Made by a program: the position numbers and the translations under genes. The notes below the pieces were generated by a model. It was not told the DNA's origin and ran no database searches. It was given only the letters and a program-made list of their open reading frames with translations. 64,000 bases of DNA from Dehalococcoidia bacterium (lineage in GTDB: Bacteria > Chloroflexota > Dehalococcoidia > GIF9 > AB-539-J10), in NCBI GenBank assembly GCA_003562475.1, contig PWUU01000063.1, positions 34,600-98,599 of the forward strand, written 5' to 3'. The stretch's first letter is position 1, and the number at the start of each line of letters is the position of its first letter. Of the stretch, positions 39,338 to 49,274 are shown piece after piece.

Positions 39338-40078
39338 CTACGCGAACACCAGCGGCTCGTCATCCGTAACAGCCACACTGTGCTCGAAATGTGCGGAAAG
39401 GCTACCATCCACAGTAAGCACAGTCCACTTGTTACTCGCAACCCTGGTTCGCCAGTCTCCTGCCGTCACCATGGGCTCTATCGCCAACGTCATCCCGGGA
39501 CGCAGCTGCGGTCCCTTTCCTCCACCACCAAAATTCGGCACTTGCGGCTCCTCATGCAGCTCACGCCCGACTCCGTGTCCGGTGTACTCCCTGACCACCG
39601 AGAGACCCGCACTCTCGACGTACCGCTCGATTGCCTGCGAGACATCGCCCACATAGTTGCCGGAGCGTACGTGCCTCAGCCCCTCCGCAAGGGCGCCCCT
39701 GGTGACCTCTATCAGGTGCGCAGCCTCATCGCCTATCATGCCAACTCCCACTGTCAAAGCCGCATCCGTGTGAAATCCCCTGTGGTATACGCCCAGGTCG
39801 ATGGACACGACATCTCCTTCTCGGACCATACGGGCGCCCGGTATACCGTGCACAACCTCATCATTGATCGAGACACACACACTGGCAGGAAATCCCTGGT
39901 ACCCCTTGAACGATGCAATCACTCGCCTGCGTTTCATCTCGGCACCAACAAGCTCATCAAGTGCTCTCGTACAGATGCCAGCCCGCACCGCATTCCTAAC
40001 AGTCGCAAGAACCTCCTGGAGTATGCTGCCGCACTCGCGCATCACCTCGATTTCCTCGGGCGATTTCACTACGATCAC
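39338..40078 (-). CDS. map: Methionine aminopeptidase, type I
   Basis: 246 residues. The metal ligands lie in [18 protein letters not shown] (two aspartates), [12 protein letters not shown] (histidine), LAIEPMV and the C-terminal EHSVAVTDD (glutamates). It removes the initiator methionine. The start overlaps the adk stop by 4 bases. Confidence 0.96.
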   Translation of the reverse strand: MIVVKSPEEIEVMRECGSILQEVLATVRNAVRAGICTRALDELVGAEMKRRRVIASFKGYQGFPASVCVSINDEVVHGIPGARMVREGDVVSIDLGVYHRGFHTDAALTVGVGMIGDEAAHLIEVTRGALAEGLRHVRSGNYVGDVSQAIERYVESAGLSVVREYTGHGVGRELHEEPQVPNFGGGGKGPQLRPGMTLAIEPMVTAGDWRTRVASNKWTVLTVDGSLSAHFEHSVAVTDDEPLVFA

Positions 40079-40728
40079 GCACTCTCCACCTGAAGCTGGC
40101 TGCGTATGGCTGCTGACACCTCGTCGATGCCCTGGTTGCCGTCTACGCGCAACAGCTTCCCCTGACGCTCATAGTAATCGACGATGGGAAGCGTCTGCGA
40201 GAAGAACACCTTGAGTCGCTCACGGACTGTCTCTTCGCGGTCATCCGCTCGCTGATACAACTCGCCTCCACACACGTCACAGCGTCCGCTTACCCTGGGA
40301 GGCGAACTCTCGGCATGGTAGGGGGTCTGACAGTCACGGCATATCCACCGGCCACTGAGTCGCTTCACAAGCGCCTCCTCAGAGACCTCGATGTACACCG
40401 CTTTGTCGATAGCCTTGCCCTCGACAGCCAGTCTGTCGTCCAGTGCTTCGGCCTGGCTCAGCGTGCGGGGGAATCCATCGAACAGCACTCCTGCCGCACA
40501 ATCAGGCTCTCTTATCCGCTCCAGCACCATCTCAATGGTGACCTCATCCGGCACCAGTTCACCCTTATCCATGTATGACTTCGCCAGGAGACCCAACTCT
40601 GTATTCTTAGAGAGAGCCCGTCGGAACAGATCGCCTGACGCCACATGGACAACGCCCAACAGTTTCGTGAGGGCAGTCGCCTGCGTCCCCTTTCCAGCGC
40701 CCGGTGCTCCCAGCAATACCACATTCAT
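40075..40728 (-). CDS. adk: Adenylate kinase with zinc-binding lid
   Basis: 217 residues. The P-loop is GAPGAGKGTQA (7-17), the NMP motif LFDGFPRTLSQAEAL, and the lid holds two CxxC pairs (CRDCQTPYH and CDVCGGEL) for zinc. It balances ATP, ADP and AMP. Eleven bases downstream of secY. Confidence 0.97.
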   Translation of the reverse strand: MNVVLLGAPGAGKGTQATALTKLLGVVHVASGDLFRRALSKNTELGLLAKSYMDKGELVPDEVTIEMVLERIREPDCAAGVLFDGFPRTLSQAEALDDRLAVEGKAIDKAVYIEVSEEALVKRLSGRWICRDCQTPYHAESSPPRVSGRCDVCGGELYQRADDREETVRERLKVFFSQTLPIVDYYERQGKLLRVDGNQGIDEVSAAIRSQLQVESA

Positions 40729-40739
40729 TGGGTGCCTCT

Positions 40740-42053
40740 CTATTTCAGGAATCCGTCGTACCGGCGCATGGTCAACTGCGACTCCAGCTGCTTCATCGTA
40801 TCCAGTGCAACGCCGACCGCAATCAGGATAGCGGTGCTCTGAATCTCAAGCATGGTCACCCCCGTCGCCAGGCGCGCGATAAACGGCGTGATCGCCACAA
40901 CCGCAAGGAATGTCGCACCGCCGAACGTAAGTCTCTTGATTACGGCATTGAGATAATCAGCGGTGGACTTGCCCGGCCGCACGCCAGGAATGAAGCCACC
41001 CTGCTGTTGCAGTGTCCGCGGCAGGCTCATCTGCTCAAATATCACCATCGTGTAGAAGAACGTGAAACCAAAGACCAGCAGGAAATACACTCCCCAGTAC
41101 AGCAACCCTGCAGGCAAGCCGGCAGCCGGATCAAATGCACGGTACACACCATCCCAGAAGCCCGGAGACGCAGGGCTCAGGAAGTAGCTCGAAATAAGGC
41201 GCGGCATCTGCATCATCGCGATAGCGAAGATGAGGGGGATCATACCGGCCGTGTTGACACGCAGGGGGATATACGTGGATCCCGACTGCCTGTACATTCG
41301 GCCGCCACGGAACGTACTCTTGGCGTACTGCACCGGAATCCGCCTGTGCGCCTCGATGAACAGTACGATAATCGCAAGAACACATGCGCCGAGAACGCCA
41401 AAGGCAATCGTTCCGATCGGATTCTCCTGGAAAGCCAGCCCAACGCGTCCAACCTGTTCGGCCAGCGATGCAACAATCCCTCCAAAGATAATGATGGAGA
41501 TACCGTTGCCGATACCACGCTCGGTAATCAACTCTCCCATCCATACCAGGAACATGGTTCCTGCGGTCACCGACAGGATGATCGTGGCAGTCGTCCAGCC
41601 ATCAGGGTGGGTAATCACGTGCTGGCTGGTCAGCAGTGCAAGCTGCGAATACCCCTGTAATGCCGCCATCGGCACTGCAAGGTAATGCGTGATTCGATTG
41701 ATCTGACGTTGTCCGGCCTCGCCCTGCTGGGATATGGCCTGCAGCTTCGGAATCACGGGCACGAGTAGCTGCATTATGATGGACGCCGTGATGTAGGGAT
41801 AGACGCCCATCGCCGCGATGCTGAAGTTGCGCATCGCCCCGCCACTGAACAGGTCAAGCATCCCCAGGAGAGCACTCTGTTCGAAGAACTCGGTGAGAAC
41901 CCGGGGATCCACTCCCGGCAAAGGCACGTGAACCAGGAACCGAAAGGCCACGAGTATCCCGAATGTGAACAGGAGCCTCTGCCTGAGATCGGGCAGCGAG
42001 AATGCATCCCGCATTGCCCGAATGAGGCGCGGCTGACCCTCTTTCTGCTCCAT
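40740..42053 (-). CDS. secY: Preprotein translocase subunit SecY
   Basis: 437 residues with ten membrane helices. PLPGVDPRVL near the N-terminus, GGAMRNFSIAAMGVYPYI, GIGNGISIIIF and KSTADYLNAVIKRLTFGGA are conserved blocks. It forms the membrane channel that SecDF (encoded at 3.2-5.4 kb) assists. Confidence 0.97.
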   Translation of the reverse strand: MEQKEGQPRLIRAMRDAFSLPDLRQRLLFTFGILVAFRFLVHVPLPGVDPRVLTEFFEQSALLGMLDLFSGGAMRNFSIAAMGVYPYITASIIMQLLVPVIPKLQAISQQGEAGQRQINRITHYLAVPMAALQGYSQLALLTSQHVITHPDGWTTATIILSVTAGTMFLVWMGELITERGIGNGISIIIFGGIVASLAEQVGRVGLAFQENPIGTIAFGVLGACVLAIIVLFIEAHRRIPVQYAKSTFRGGRMYRQSGSTYIPLRVNTAGMIPLIFAIAMMQMPRLISSYFLSPASPGFWDGVYRAFDPAAGLPAGLLYWGVYFLLVFGFTFFYTMVIFEQMSLPRTLQQQGGFIPGVRPGKSTADYLNAVIKRLTFGGATFLAVVAITPFIARLATGVTMLEIQSTAILIAVGVALDTMKQLESQLTMRRYDGFLK

Positions 42054-42054
42054 G

Positions 42055-42495
42055 CTACAACTTCCTCACGGTTCCCTGTGCCGCCTTGATTTTCTCTTCA
42101 GCTGTGGCTGAGAATCTCTCAGCCTCAACAGTGAGACGCTTCTCAAGCTCTCCATGACCGAGCACTTTGGTGGGTTTGGCGAGCGACTGAATAAGCCCGG
42201 CCTCTTTCATTTCTCTTGGAGTCACCTCTGCATCTTCCGGGAAGACATTCAGGGACGACACGTTCACCACGTTGAACTCGACTTTGAAGATATTCGTGAA
42301 ACCGCGCTTGCGCGGCAATCGCTTGACCAGAGGCAACTGGCCGCCTTCAAAGCCCAGGCGGACACCTTTGTGGTGCGCCTTCTGGCCCTTCATGCCACGG
42401 CCCGAATACGTGCCACGCCCGCTGCCATCGCCTCTGCCGACCCGTCGAGCACGATGTTTGGAGCCTTCTGCGGGTCTCAGTTCATTCAGTTTCAT
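42055..42495 (-). CDS. rplO: 50S ribosomal protein L15
   Basis: 146 residues from MKLNELRPAEGSKH, with RVGRGDGSGRGTYSGRGMKG and GFEGGQLPLVKRLPRKRGF. The start at 42495 overlaps the rpsE end by 14 bases, so no rpmD (L30) gene fits between them. Confidence 0.95.
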   Translation of the reverse strand: MKLNELRPAEGSKHRARRVGRGDGSGRGTYSGRGMKGQKAHHKGVRLGFEGGQLPLVKRLPRKRGFTNIFKVEFNVVNVSSLNVFPEDAEVTPREMKEAGLIQSLAKPTKVLGHGELEKRLTVEAERFSATAEEKIKAAQGTVRKL

Positions 42496-43030
42496 CGCCG
42501 GCCTCCGCCGTAGACGTCTTGCCCGCGTCACGCTCTGCTGCAACCTGTTCCGCCAGACGCAGGGACCGAAGTGCGAGTATCGTGGCTCGCGCCACGTTTA
42601 TACGATTCTGACTGCCAAGGGACTTGCTCACCACGTTACGGATGCCGGCCAGTTCCAGTACTGTACGAACGGTGTTGCTGGCAATCATCCCTCGCCCTTG
42701 CGGAGCTGGCTTAATCAGCACGATAGACGCACCGTACTTCGCAAGCGCCTCACGAGGAATCGTCTCGTTCACGAGGGGAACACTGACGATCTGCTTTCGC
42801 CCCATCGCTCCTGCTTTGCGAATCGCCTCGGGCACGCCGGTTGCCTTCGCAAGTCCAACACCCACATGCCCGTTACTGTCGCCAACGACCATGAGGGCCC
42901 TGAAGCGAAGCCGGCGACCGCCCTTCACAACCTTTGTGACACGATCGACTGTCATGAGTTTCTCCTCCAGTTGCAGATCGGAGGAGTCGATTCTCTCCAG
43001 TTTGGTGGTCGCCTTAGTAACTGCCTTCAT
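42482..43030 (-). CDS. rpsE: 30S ribosomal protein S5
   Basis: 182 residues. The double-stranded RNA-binding N domain has VTKVVKGGRRLRFRALMVVG and GHVGVGLAKATGVPEAIRKA; the C domain has GASIVLIKPAPQGRGMIA and an acidic tail. It contributes to decoding accuracy. Confidence 0.96.
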   Translation of the reverse strand: MKAVTKATTKLERIDSSDLQLEEKLMTVDRVTKVVKGGRRLRFRALMVVGDSNGHVGVGLAKATGVPEAIRKAGAMGRKQIVSVPLVNETIPREALAKYGASIVLIKPAPQGRGMIASNTVRTVLELAGIRNVVSKSLGSQNRINVARATILALRSLRLAEQVAAERDAGKTSTAEAGDETE

Positions 43031-43073
43031 ACACGATACCCTTCTCTTTCGTACATAGCACTGTGAGGATCAC

Positions 43074-43439
43074 CTAGAACATGAGCCCGGTCTTTCTGGC
43101 TTCGTCGGCAAGGGCACGTACCCGCCCGTGGTACATGAAGCCACCACGGTCGAACACCACCTGCTTCACTCCCTGCTCCAATGCCCGTTGAGCGACCAGG
43201 GCACCGACGCGCCTGGCACTCTCGGTCTTAGTAGACTTGTCTCCTTCTCCAATAACAGCCGGTTCACGGGTGCTCGCGGAAGCAATGGTATGCCGCCGAT
43301 CATCATCGATCACCTGCACGCATGTATGCCGGAGACTGCGATACACCGCCAGCCGCGGACGCTCTGCGGTCCCGTGGACCTTGCGCCTCACACGCTGGTG
43401 TCGAATCCTCCGCATCAATACCGGGTTCTTCGTCCCCAT
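43074..43439 (-). CDS. rplR: 50S ribosomal protein L18
   Basis: 121 residues: RHQRVRRKVHGTAERPRLAV near the start, AVYRSLRHTCVQVIDD and the C-terminal FDRGGFMYHGRVRALADEAR. It brings 5S rRNA into the large subunit with L5. Confidence 0.96.
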   Translation of the reverse strand: MGTKNPVLMRRIRHQRVRRKVHGTAERPRLAVYRSLRHTCVQVIDDDRRHTIASASTREPAVIGEGDKSTKTESARRVGALVAQRALEQGVKQVVFDRGGFMYHGRVRALADEARKTGLMF

Positions 43440-43445
43440 GTCACA

Positions 43446-43997
43446 TTATCCCTTTGTGACCTTGCCTGCTTTCCCAGGCTTCAGTCGCAGTTTTTCCTCA
43501 GCGTACTTAATACCCTTGCCCTTGTAGCGGTCGCACGGTCTTACAGCCCTCATCTTTGCAGCCACCTGACCCACAAGCTCCTTGTCATGTCCGGACAATC
43601 GCACACGGTTCGTGCCCTCAACAATAGCCTCCACGCCGGCAGGCACAGCAAACTGCACCGGGTTACTGTAGCCGACCTGGAGGACGAGAGCGTCACCTGC
43701 CTTCTGCACGCGATAACCCACGCCACTTATCTCAAGCACACGCTCAAAGCCGCCACTCACCCCCTGTACCATGTTCGCGAGCAGGCTGCGTGTGAGGCCA
43801 TGCATTGACCGGTGGATCCGATCGTCACTCGGGCGCTCAACTGTCAGTACCCCATCATCAAGTGTGATACGCATCTCGCGGTTCAACGCGCGAGTCAACT
43901 CGCCGCGAGGGCCTTTGACCACCACAACATTGTCGGAGGATATCGAAACCTGGACATCCCCGGGTACCTGTATTGGCATACGTCCAATTCGAGACAT
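43446..43997 (-). CDS. rplF: 50S ribosomal protein L6
   Basis: 183 residues in two similar domains: MSRIGRMPIQVPGDVQVSI, VVKGPRGELTR, GVSGGFERVLEISGVGYRV and the C-terminal GKGIKYAEEKLRLKPGKAGK. Confidence 0.96.
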   Translation of the reverse strand: MSRIGRMPIQVPGDVQVSISSDNVVVVKGPRGELTRALNREMRITLDDGVLTVERPSDDRIHRSMHGLTRSLLANMVQGVSGGFERVLEISGVGYRVQKAGDALVLQVGYSNPVQFAVPAGVEAIVEGTNRVRLSGHDKELVGQVAAKMRAVRPCDRYKGKGIKYAEEKLRLKPGKAGKVTKG

Positions 43998-44020
43998 TTA
44001 GCTCTCTCCCCGATCTTGAC

Positions 44021-44413
44021 CTACCAGATGTAGCACAGCACCTCGCCGCCGAGCTTCTTCCTCCATGCGTCCTGTCCGGTCATGATTCCCTGAGACGTGG
44101 ACATGATGGCGACACCAAGGCCTCCGTACACCCGTGGTATCTCGGTCTTGCCCGCATAGACGCGCAAACCGGGACGGCTTACCCTCTCGAGGCCAAGCAC
44201 CGCCGGTTGCTTATCAACGTATCGAAGCTGCAACCGCAGCGTCTGCGACGGCTTCGCCTTAACGATCTCATAGTCTTCGATGAAATTCTGTTCTTTGAGG
44301 ATTCTGGCTATGGCCACCTTAGTCCGTGAGTGGGGTACGAGTACGCTCTCGTGGCCGACCATCACAGCGTTTCTGATCCTCGTCAGCATGTCGGCAATGG
44401 GGTCGTTAACCAT
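44021..44413 (-). CDS. rpsH: 30S ribosomal protein S8
   Basis: 130 residues: NDPIADMLTRIRNAVMVGHE at the start and the C-terminal GLGVAIMSTSQGIMTGQDA with the 16S rRNA-binding serines. S8 is a translational repressor of the spc operon in E. coli; no matching target site was looked for by folding. Confidence 0.96.
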   Translation of the reverse strand: MVNDPIADMLTRIRNAVMVGHESVLVPHSRTKVAIARILKEQNFIEDYEIVKAKPSQTLRLQLRYVDKQPAVLGLERVSRPGLRVYAGKTEIPRVYGGLGVAIMSTSQGIMTGQDAWRKKLGGEVLCYIW

Positions 44414-44425
44414 CGTGCGCCCTCC

Positions 44426-44611
44426 TCACCAACTCGACTTCCTGACTCCAGGTATATGGCCAAGAACAGCAAGTTCCCTGAAGCATATGCGGCAGAGCGC
44501 GAATTTCCGCATATAACCGCGCGGCCTCCCGCAAAGGCGACACCGACTCCGGCCCTGCACCTCAAACCTGGGTGGTCGATTCGATTTCGCTATCTTGGAT
44601 TTCTTCGCCAT
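44426..44611 (-). CDS. rpsN: 30S ribosomal protein S14, type Z (zinc-binding)
   Basis: 61 residues with [20 protein letters not shown], the four zinc ligands of the short S14 form. ATG 44611 is preferred to ATG 44617 because GGGAG stands at a proper distance only from the former. Confidence 0.95.
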   Translation of the reverse strand: MAKKSKIAKSNRPPRFEVQGRSRCRLCGRPRGYMRKFALCRICFRELAVLGHIPGVRKSSW

Positions 44612-44613
44612 AT

Positions 44614-45156
44614 TCATTCTCCCACGAGCGGCATACCCATAAGTCTCAGGAGGAGCTTCGCCTCATCATCGCGTTTCGCGCTTGTGACAATCGTCACCTG
44701 CAAGCCCCTCACCTTCTCAATCTTGTCGTAATCTATCTCCGGGAACACTATCTGCTCCTTCACTCCGAGACTGAAGTTGCCACGACCATCAAACGCATCG
44801 CCAGAAATGCCGCGAAAATCCCGGATGCGGGGCAGGGCAATGCCCACGAGTCGATCGAAGAAATCCCACATCCGTTTCCCTCGAAGTGTCACCATGACCC
44901 CGATTGGCATCCCGGCTCTCAGCTTGAACGCCGCGATGGACCTGCGGGCATGGGTAACCACCGGCTTCTGGCCGGTTATGGTTGCCAGATCCCTCTCCGC
45001 GGACTCAATCGCCCTGGCATTCTGAATGGCCTCTCCAAGGCCGATACTAACCACTATTTTCTGTATTCGAGGAAGCTGCATGACGTTCTGATATCCGAGC
45101 CGATTGCCCAGCTCGGGCAGCACTTCCTTGGCGTATCTTTCTCTCGCAGCCAGCAT
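44614..45156 (-). CDS. rplE: 50S ribosomal protein L5
   Basis: 180 residues from [16 protein letters not shown], with [29 protein letters not shown] and the C-terminal [19 protein letters not shown]. Binds 5S rRNA. An open frame extends 35 codons upstream into rplX and is not used. Confidence 0.96.
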   Translation of the reverse strand: MLAARERYAKEVLPELGNRLGYQNVMQLPRIQKIVVSIGLGEAIQNARAIESAERDLATITGQKPVVTHARRSIAAFKLRAGMPIGVMVTLRGKRMWDFFDRLVGIALPRIRDFRGISGDAFDGRGNFSLGVKEQIVFPEIDYDKIEKVRGLQVTIVTSAKRDDEAKLLLRLMGMPLVGE

Positions 45157-45170
45157 GATAGTCGCTCTCC

Positions 45171-45482
45171 TCAGTCGATAGGTTCTTGACACGCCTTGCA
45201 GTACCGCACCTTGCGACCATCTTCGAGGAACTTGAATCCGATCTTTGTCGGCTTCTTGCACTTATCACAAACGATCTTGACGTTTGAGACGTGAATCGGA
45301 GCCTCGAGTTCGATGATACCAGCCTGCCTGGCCGCCCGACGGGCACGGGAGTGACGCTTGATCATGTTCAATCCTTCCACGACCACACGCTCGCCCTTGG
45401 GTACCGCACGGCGGACTTTCCCCTTCTTCCCACGATCCTTGCCGGTAATGACCAGGACCGTATCGTTCTTCCTGATTTTCAC
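45171..45482 (-). CDS. rplX: 50S ribosomal protein L24 with C-terminal zinc ribbon
   Basis: 103 residues from a GTG start behind GGAGGTG. The KOW domain shows [19 protein letters not shown]. The C-terminal half adds [10 protein letters not shown] and YCKACQ, two cysteine pairs that should bind zinc, as in several anaerobes. Confidence 0.95.
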   Translation of the reverse strand: MKIRKNDTVLVITGKDRGKKGKVRRAVPKGERVVVEGLNMIKRHSRARRAARQAGIIELEAPIHVSNVKIVCDKCKKPTKIGFKFLEDGRKVRYCKACQEPID

Positions 45483-45483
45483 T

Positions 45484-45852
45484 TCACACCACCTCCGGCG
45501 CGAGGGAGATAATCTTGGTGAACGCCTTGTCGCGCAGCTCACGAGCTACCGGTCCGAAGACACGGCTTCCTCTCGGATTGTTTCTGTCGCCCAGCACCAC
45601 CACTGCATTCTCATCAAACCGTACGTAGGCGCCGCTAGAACGCCGAAAAGGCCTCGCTTCACGAACAACGACGGCCTTGATCACGTCGCCTTTCTTAACT
45701 GCACCGTGTGGCATCGCCTGTTTCACCGTCGCTACAATAATGTCTCCCACGTGCGCGTAGCGGCGTCGGCTCCCGCCCGGGATATTAATACACATCACTT
45801 CCTTGGCGCCGGTATTGTCGGCTACCTTCAATCGCGTGTTGGCCTGGATCAT
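45484..45852 (-). CDS. rplN: 50S ribosomal protein L14
   Basis: 122 residues: [20 protein letters not shown] and the [20 protein letters not shown] end. Overlaps the rpsQ stop by 4 bases and carries the rplX ribosome site in its last codons. Confidence 0.96.
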   Translation of the reverse strand: MIQANTRLKVADNTGAKEVMCINIPGGSRRRYAHVGDIIVATVKQAMPHGAVKKGDVIKAVVVREARPFRRSSGAYVRFDENAVVVLGDRNNPRGSRVFGPVARELRDKAFTKIISLAPEVV

Positions 45853-46136
45853 TGCTCACCGCCTTCATCAAGCAGAGCTCCACTTTCCTTCCCATGACCC
45901 TCCAGACGGTTCACCACGCACCATCGCTTGTGCCTCGATAGAGGTCGCGTTTCGATAATCTCCACAGTGTCTCCTATCTGGCACACATTGGCCTCGTCGT
46001 GCGCCATATACTTCTGCACACGGCGAATCGCCTTCTCGTATAGCGGATGCCGGCTGACAGTCTCGACGGCAACAACCACCGTCTTGTCCATCCTGTTACT
46101 GACTACCCGACCCCGGATTGTCTCCTTCTTGACCAT
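45849..46136 (-). CDS. rpsQ: 30S ribosomal protein S17
   Basis: 95 residues from ATG 46136, preceded by AGGTGA; GTG 46145, which overlaps the rpmC stop, is an alternative start. [14 protein letters not shown] and [19 protein letters not shown] are diagnostic, followed by [20 protein letters not shown]. Confidence 0.95.
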   Translation of the reverse strand: MVKKETIRGRVVSNRMDKTVVVAVETVSRHPLYEKAIRRVQKYMAHDEANVCQIGDTVEIIETRPLSRHKRWCVVNRLEGHGKESGALLDEGGEQ

Positions 46137-46141
46137 GCCGT

Positions 46142-46339
46142 TCACCTGATCCCCAGCTCTCTCTCTCTCAGAACAGTCTTCAGCCGTGCGATCCGTTTCT
46201 TGACTTTGATGAGCTCCCGGTGGTTTACCAGCTGCCTGCTGGCCACACGGACGCTCAGATCGACCAACTCCCTATCGGCGTCATCGATCTTCTTCTTGAT
46301 TTCCGGATCGGAGAGCATGCGTATTTCTTCAGTCTTCAA
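46142..46339 (-). CDS. rpmC: 50S ribosomal protein L29
   Basis: 65 residues, two helices: [18 protein letters not shown] and [20 protein letters not shown]. It lies at the tunnel exit. Overlaps rplP by 11 bases. Confidence 0.94.
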   Translation of the reverse strand: MKTEEIRMLSDPEIKKKIDDADRELVDLSVRVASRQLVNHRELIKVKKRIARLKTVLRERELGIR

Positions 46340-46754
46340 CCTTAGCCACCTCTCTCGTCACGAACTTCGTGGCGATGGGCAACTTGTGCGAGGCCAGTTG
46401 GACCGCACGTTTGGCCACTTCTTCACTTACCCCGGACAGCTCGAACATGATACGGCCACGTTTCACTACTGCCACCCATTGATCCGGCGCACCTTTCCCC
46501 CCACCCTGCCGCGTCTCAGCCGGCTTCTTGGTCACCGACTTGTCGGGAAACACTCTGATCCAGAGCTTCCCCTGGTTGCGCAGAAATCGCACAAACACAC
46601 GACGTGTCGCCTCGATCTGTCTCGCCGTGACCCAGGCATTTCCATCCGCACAGAGTCCGTAGTCACCAAACGCAACGGTATTGCCGCTATGAGCCGATCC
46701 GACCCTCCGACCACGATGGACTTTACGATACTTCACTCGTTTCGGCTGTAGCAC
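46329..46754 (-). CDS. rplP: 50S ribosomal protein L16
   Basis: 141 residues: [17 protein letters not shown] and [13 protein letters not shown], then [20 protein letters not shown] and [20 protein letters not shown]. The first 32 bases overlap the end of rpsC, longer than the usual 4-base couplings. Confidence 0.96.
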   Translation of the reverse strand: MLQPKRVKYRKVHRGRRVGSAHSGNTVAFGDYGLCADGNAWVTARQIEATRRVFVRFLRNQGKLWIRVFPDKSVTKKPAETRQGGGKGAPDQWVAVVKRGRIMFELSGVSEEVAKRAVQLASHKLPIATKFVTREVAKVED

Positions 46755-47397
46755 TTCGCCTCCTCGCCTCAGGCAGGATTTCTCCGCGGTAGACCCAGAC
46801 CTTCACCCCTATGCGCCCCATGAGCGTACGCGCTTCAGTGAAGCCGTAGTCTATGTCCGCCCTCAAAGTATGGAGAGGCATCCTCCCCTCATGAACTGTC
46901 TGTGATCGAGCAATTTCCGCACCGCCCAGGCGACCTCCCACGCGAATCTTGATACCCTGCGCCCCCGCCTGCATAGTGCGAAAGGCCGCCTGTTTCATCA
47001 CACGCCGGTACGGTACTCGCGCCTCAAGCCTCTCCGCGATGTTGAAGGCCACCAGCGCGGCAATCAACTCGGGCTGGTCCACCTCACGAATGGTGAGCCG
47101 AACCCGCTCATTGGCCACCTGCTCCAATTCCTTTCGAAGAGACTCCACATTCTGTCCACCGCGTCCGATGAGAATGCCGGGACGGGAGGAGAACGCCGTC
47201 ACGAAAATCTCGCTGCCGGTCCTCTCGATGTCAACCCGCGCAATACCACACTCACGGGCGCGACGATTCAGGACTCTACGCAACTGCAGGTCCTGGTGCA
47301 GCAGTGTGCTGTACTCTTTCTTGCCGGCATACCACCTGCCCTGCCACTCTTTGGTGACTCCCAGTCTAAATGCTACCGGATGAACTTTCTGACCCAA
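46723..47397 (-). CDS. rpsC: 30S ribosomal protein S3
   Basis: 224 residues: [20 protein letters not shown], the KH domain [19 protein letters not shown], and the C-terminal domain [18 protein letters not shown] and [13 protein letters not shown]. Forms the mRNA entry helicase with S4 and S5. Confidence 0.97.
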   Translation of the reverse strand: MGQKVHPVAFRLGVTKEWQGRWYAGKKEYSTLLHQDLQLRRVLNRRARECGIARVDIERTGSEIFVTAFSSRPGILIGRGGQNVESLRKELEQVANERVRLTIREVDQPELIAALVAFNIAERLEARVPYRRVMKQAAFRTMQAGAQGIKIRVGGRLGGAEIARSQTVHEGRMPLHTLRADIDYGFTEARTLMGRIGVKVWVYRGEILPEARRRSATAETSEVS

Positions 47398-47399
47398 TT

Positions 47400-47732
47400 C
47401 TAGGCCTCCTCGACGAGCACGGTGACATGGCTCGAGCGCTTCAGTATTGGACTGATCCTGCCTCGCGACTGAGGACGAAACCTCTTGAGAGTACGTCCCT
47501 CATCTGCGTAAATGGCCACGACCCGCAGAGACGGAGCGGGCGTCTGATAGTTATTCTCCGCATTTGCCGCCGCTGACCTGATCACTTTCGCAACCGCGGC
47601 AGCGGCGGGACTCGGCACAAATCGAAGGATTGTGAGAGCTTCTTCAACGCTCTTGCCTCGCACCATATCCACCACCCGCCGCACCTTCCGGGGCGGTATT
47701 CCAATGTCCTTCGCGACGACTTTAACCTTCAT
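47400..47732 (-). CDS. rplV: 50S ribosomal protein L22
   Basis: 110 residues: KDIGIPPRKVRRVVDMVRGK and the tunnel-lining loop ADEGRTLKRFRPQSRGR. Two bases before rpsC. Confidence 0.96.
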   Translation of the reverse strand: MKVKVVAKDIGIPPRKVRRVVDMVRGKSVEEALTILRFVPSPAAAAVAKVIRSAAANAENNYQTPAPSLRVVAIYADEGRTLKRFRPQSRGRISPILKRSSHVTVLVEEA

Positions 47733-47743
47733 TGTCCAGTGTC

Positions 47744-48022
47744 CTACCGTTTCTGCGTCTTGCTCTTGGCCACATGTCCTCTGAAGGTGTACGTGGGGAC
47801 GAATTCGCCCAGCTTGTGACCAACCATATTCTCTGTAATGAATATCGGCACGTGTTTCCTTCCGTTATGAACAGCCACGGTATGTCCGATCATCGATGGG
47901 AGCACTGTCGATGACCGCGCCCATGTCCGTATTATCGTCTTTTCACCGGACTTGTTCAGTGCCTCTATCCTCTTCTCGAGTTTCGGATGACAGTAGGGCC
48001 CCTTTTTCAATGATCTTGACAT
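47744..48022 (-). CDS. rpsS: 30S ribosomal protein S19
   Basis: 92 residues: [39 protein letters not shown] and [14 protein letters not shown]. One base after the rplB stop. Confidence 0.96.
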   Translation of the reverse strand: MSRSLKKGPYCHPKLEKRIEALNKSGEKTIIRTWARSSTVLPSMIGHTVAVHNGRKHVPIFITENMVGHKLGEFVPTYTFRGHVAKSKTQKR

Positions 48023-48023
48023 A

Positions 48024-48845
48024 CTACTTTCTCCGCTTCACGATGAACCGATCCGAGCCTGTTCTCCGGCGCGTCTTGCCACCCAGCGCCAGTTTGCCCC
48101 ACGGCGTCTTGGGAGGCATGCCCCTGGGAGCGCGGCCTTCGCCACCACCATGTGGATGGTCGCGAGGCGTCATGGCAGAGCCTCTCACTGCCGGCCGCCT
48201 GCCACGCCATCTGGAAGCACCCGCTTTACCCAGCTTCACGTTCTTGTGTTCTACGTTGCCAAGTTGTCCGACTGTGGCCAGACATTCGCAGTGGATGCGC
48301 CGCAATTCCTGTGAGGGCAAGCGAACCACCACGTAGTTATCCTCCCGACTCATAAGTTGAGCGGAGGCCCCGGCACTATGGACCAGTTGCCCGCCCTTTC
48401 CAGGGACAAACTCCAGGTTGTGAACCTGTGTTCCAACCGGAATAGCCCCGAGGGGCAGCGCGTTACCGGGCCTCACGGGCACCTCGCGTCCGGCAACCAC
48501 CGTATCCCCGATCTGCAGACCGACCGGCGCGAGAATATACCGCTTATCTCCATCGGCATAATGAATCAGCGCAATCCTTGCCGAGCGATTGGGATCATAC
48601 TCAATGCTGGCGACCTTGCCGGGAACACCGGGCTTGTTCCTCTTGAAGTCAATGATCCGCAGCATGCGCTTGCTGCCACCGCCACGATGCCGAACCGTTA
48701 TCGCACCGCGATAGTTGCGGCCCGCGTTCTTCTTCAAGGGCACAAGCAGCGACTTGGTCGGCGGAGTCTTCGAGAGTTCCTCCGAGACGACCGCGACCTT
48801 GCCTCTCCTGCCGGCCGACGTTGGCTTGAATTTCTTTAGCGCCAT
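48024..48845 (-). CDS. rplB: 50S ribosomal protein L2
   Basis: 273 residues: [35 protein letters not shown] and the peptidyl transferase-near [26 protein letters not shown] stands before the ATG. Confidence 0.97.
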   Translation of the reverse strand: MALKKFKPTSAGRRGKVAVVSEELSKTPPTKSLLVPLKKNAGRNYRGAITVRHRGGGSKRMLRIIDFKRNKPGVPGKVASIEYDPNRSARIALIHYADGDKRYILAPVGLQIGDTVVAGREVPVRPGNALPLGAIPVGTQVHNLEFVPGKGGQLVHSAGASAQLMSREDNYVVVRLPSQELRRIHCECLATVGQLGNVEHKNVKLGKAGASRWRGRRPAVRGSAMTPRDHPHGGGEGRAPRGMPPKTPWGKLALGGKTRRRTGSDRFIVKRRK

Positions 48846-48894
48846 GAGTGCTGTTTCCTCTGGTTGGTTCTCAGGGTTCTGCTATCCGCCCGGC

Positions 48895-48990
48895 TTATCC
48901 GTGCCGTCGATGCCATCTGGTCTTCTTTAGAAGCTTCTTGTGCTGATGCTTCCTGATCTTCTTCCTGCGCCATTTGAGAACTGATCCCAT
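48895..48990 (-). CDS. AURKAIP1/COX24-domain small ribosomal protein (bS22-like)
   Basis: 31 residues, 19 of them basic: MGSVLKWRRKKIRKHQHKKL followed by LKKTRWHRRHG. This is the AURKAIP1/COX24 signature, known from mitochondrial mS38 and from mycobacterial bS22, a 33-residue protein at the decoding centre with the same MGSV start and LL-x-x-TR core (established knowledge). The ATG shares its A with the TAA stop of rplW (TAATG), so translation is coupled. rplB follows after 49 bases. Position within the S10 operon strongly supports a ribosomal role. The gene is easily missed because of its size. Confidence 0.85.
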   Translation of the reverse strand: MGSVLKWRRKKIRKHQHKKLLKKTRWHRRHG

Positions 48991-49274
48991 TACACACCCT
49001 CAAAGTATGTGATTTTGTCACCTGGTTTCAGACTGACGATGGCCTTCTTCCACGGAGATGTCGGGACCTGTCTCTGTCCGCGCCTCCGCATTTTCCCCGG
49101 CACGGCCACAATATTCACATCGACCACATGAACATTGAACGCTTTCTCAACAGCCACCTTGACCTGCACTTTGTTCGCAGCGCGGGCAACCTCAAACACG
49201 TACTTATCCAGTGCCTGGAGTTCGGTCGCCTTCTCGGTGATCAACGGTCGCCGAATAATATCATGCAGATTCAT
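48990..49274 (-). CDS. rplW: 50S ribosomal protein L23
   Basis: 94 residues: IIRRPLITEKATELQALDKY, FEVARAANKVQVKVAVEKAF and GKMRRRGQRQVPTSPWKKA. It lies at the tunnel exit and docks trigger factor and SRP. Overlaps rplD by 14 bases and the bS22-like gene by one base. Confidence 0.95.
   Translation of the reverse strand: MNLHDIIRRPLITEKATELQALDKYVFEVARAANKVQVKVAVEKAFNVHVVDVNIVAVPGKMRRRGQRQVPTSPWKKAIVSLKPGDKITYFEGV

Noticed and set aside
40704..41660. A 318-codon open frame opposite secY
   Set aside because: It overlaps adk and secY completely, and its product is rich in Arg, His and Gln with no family resemblance. A shadow of secY codon usage.
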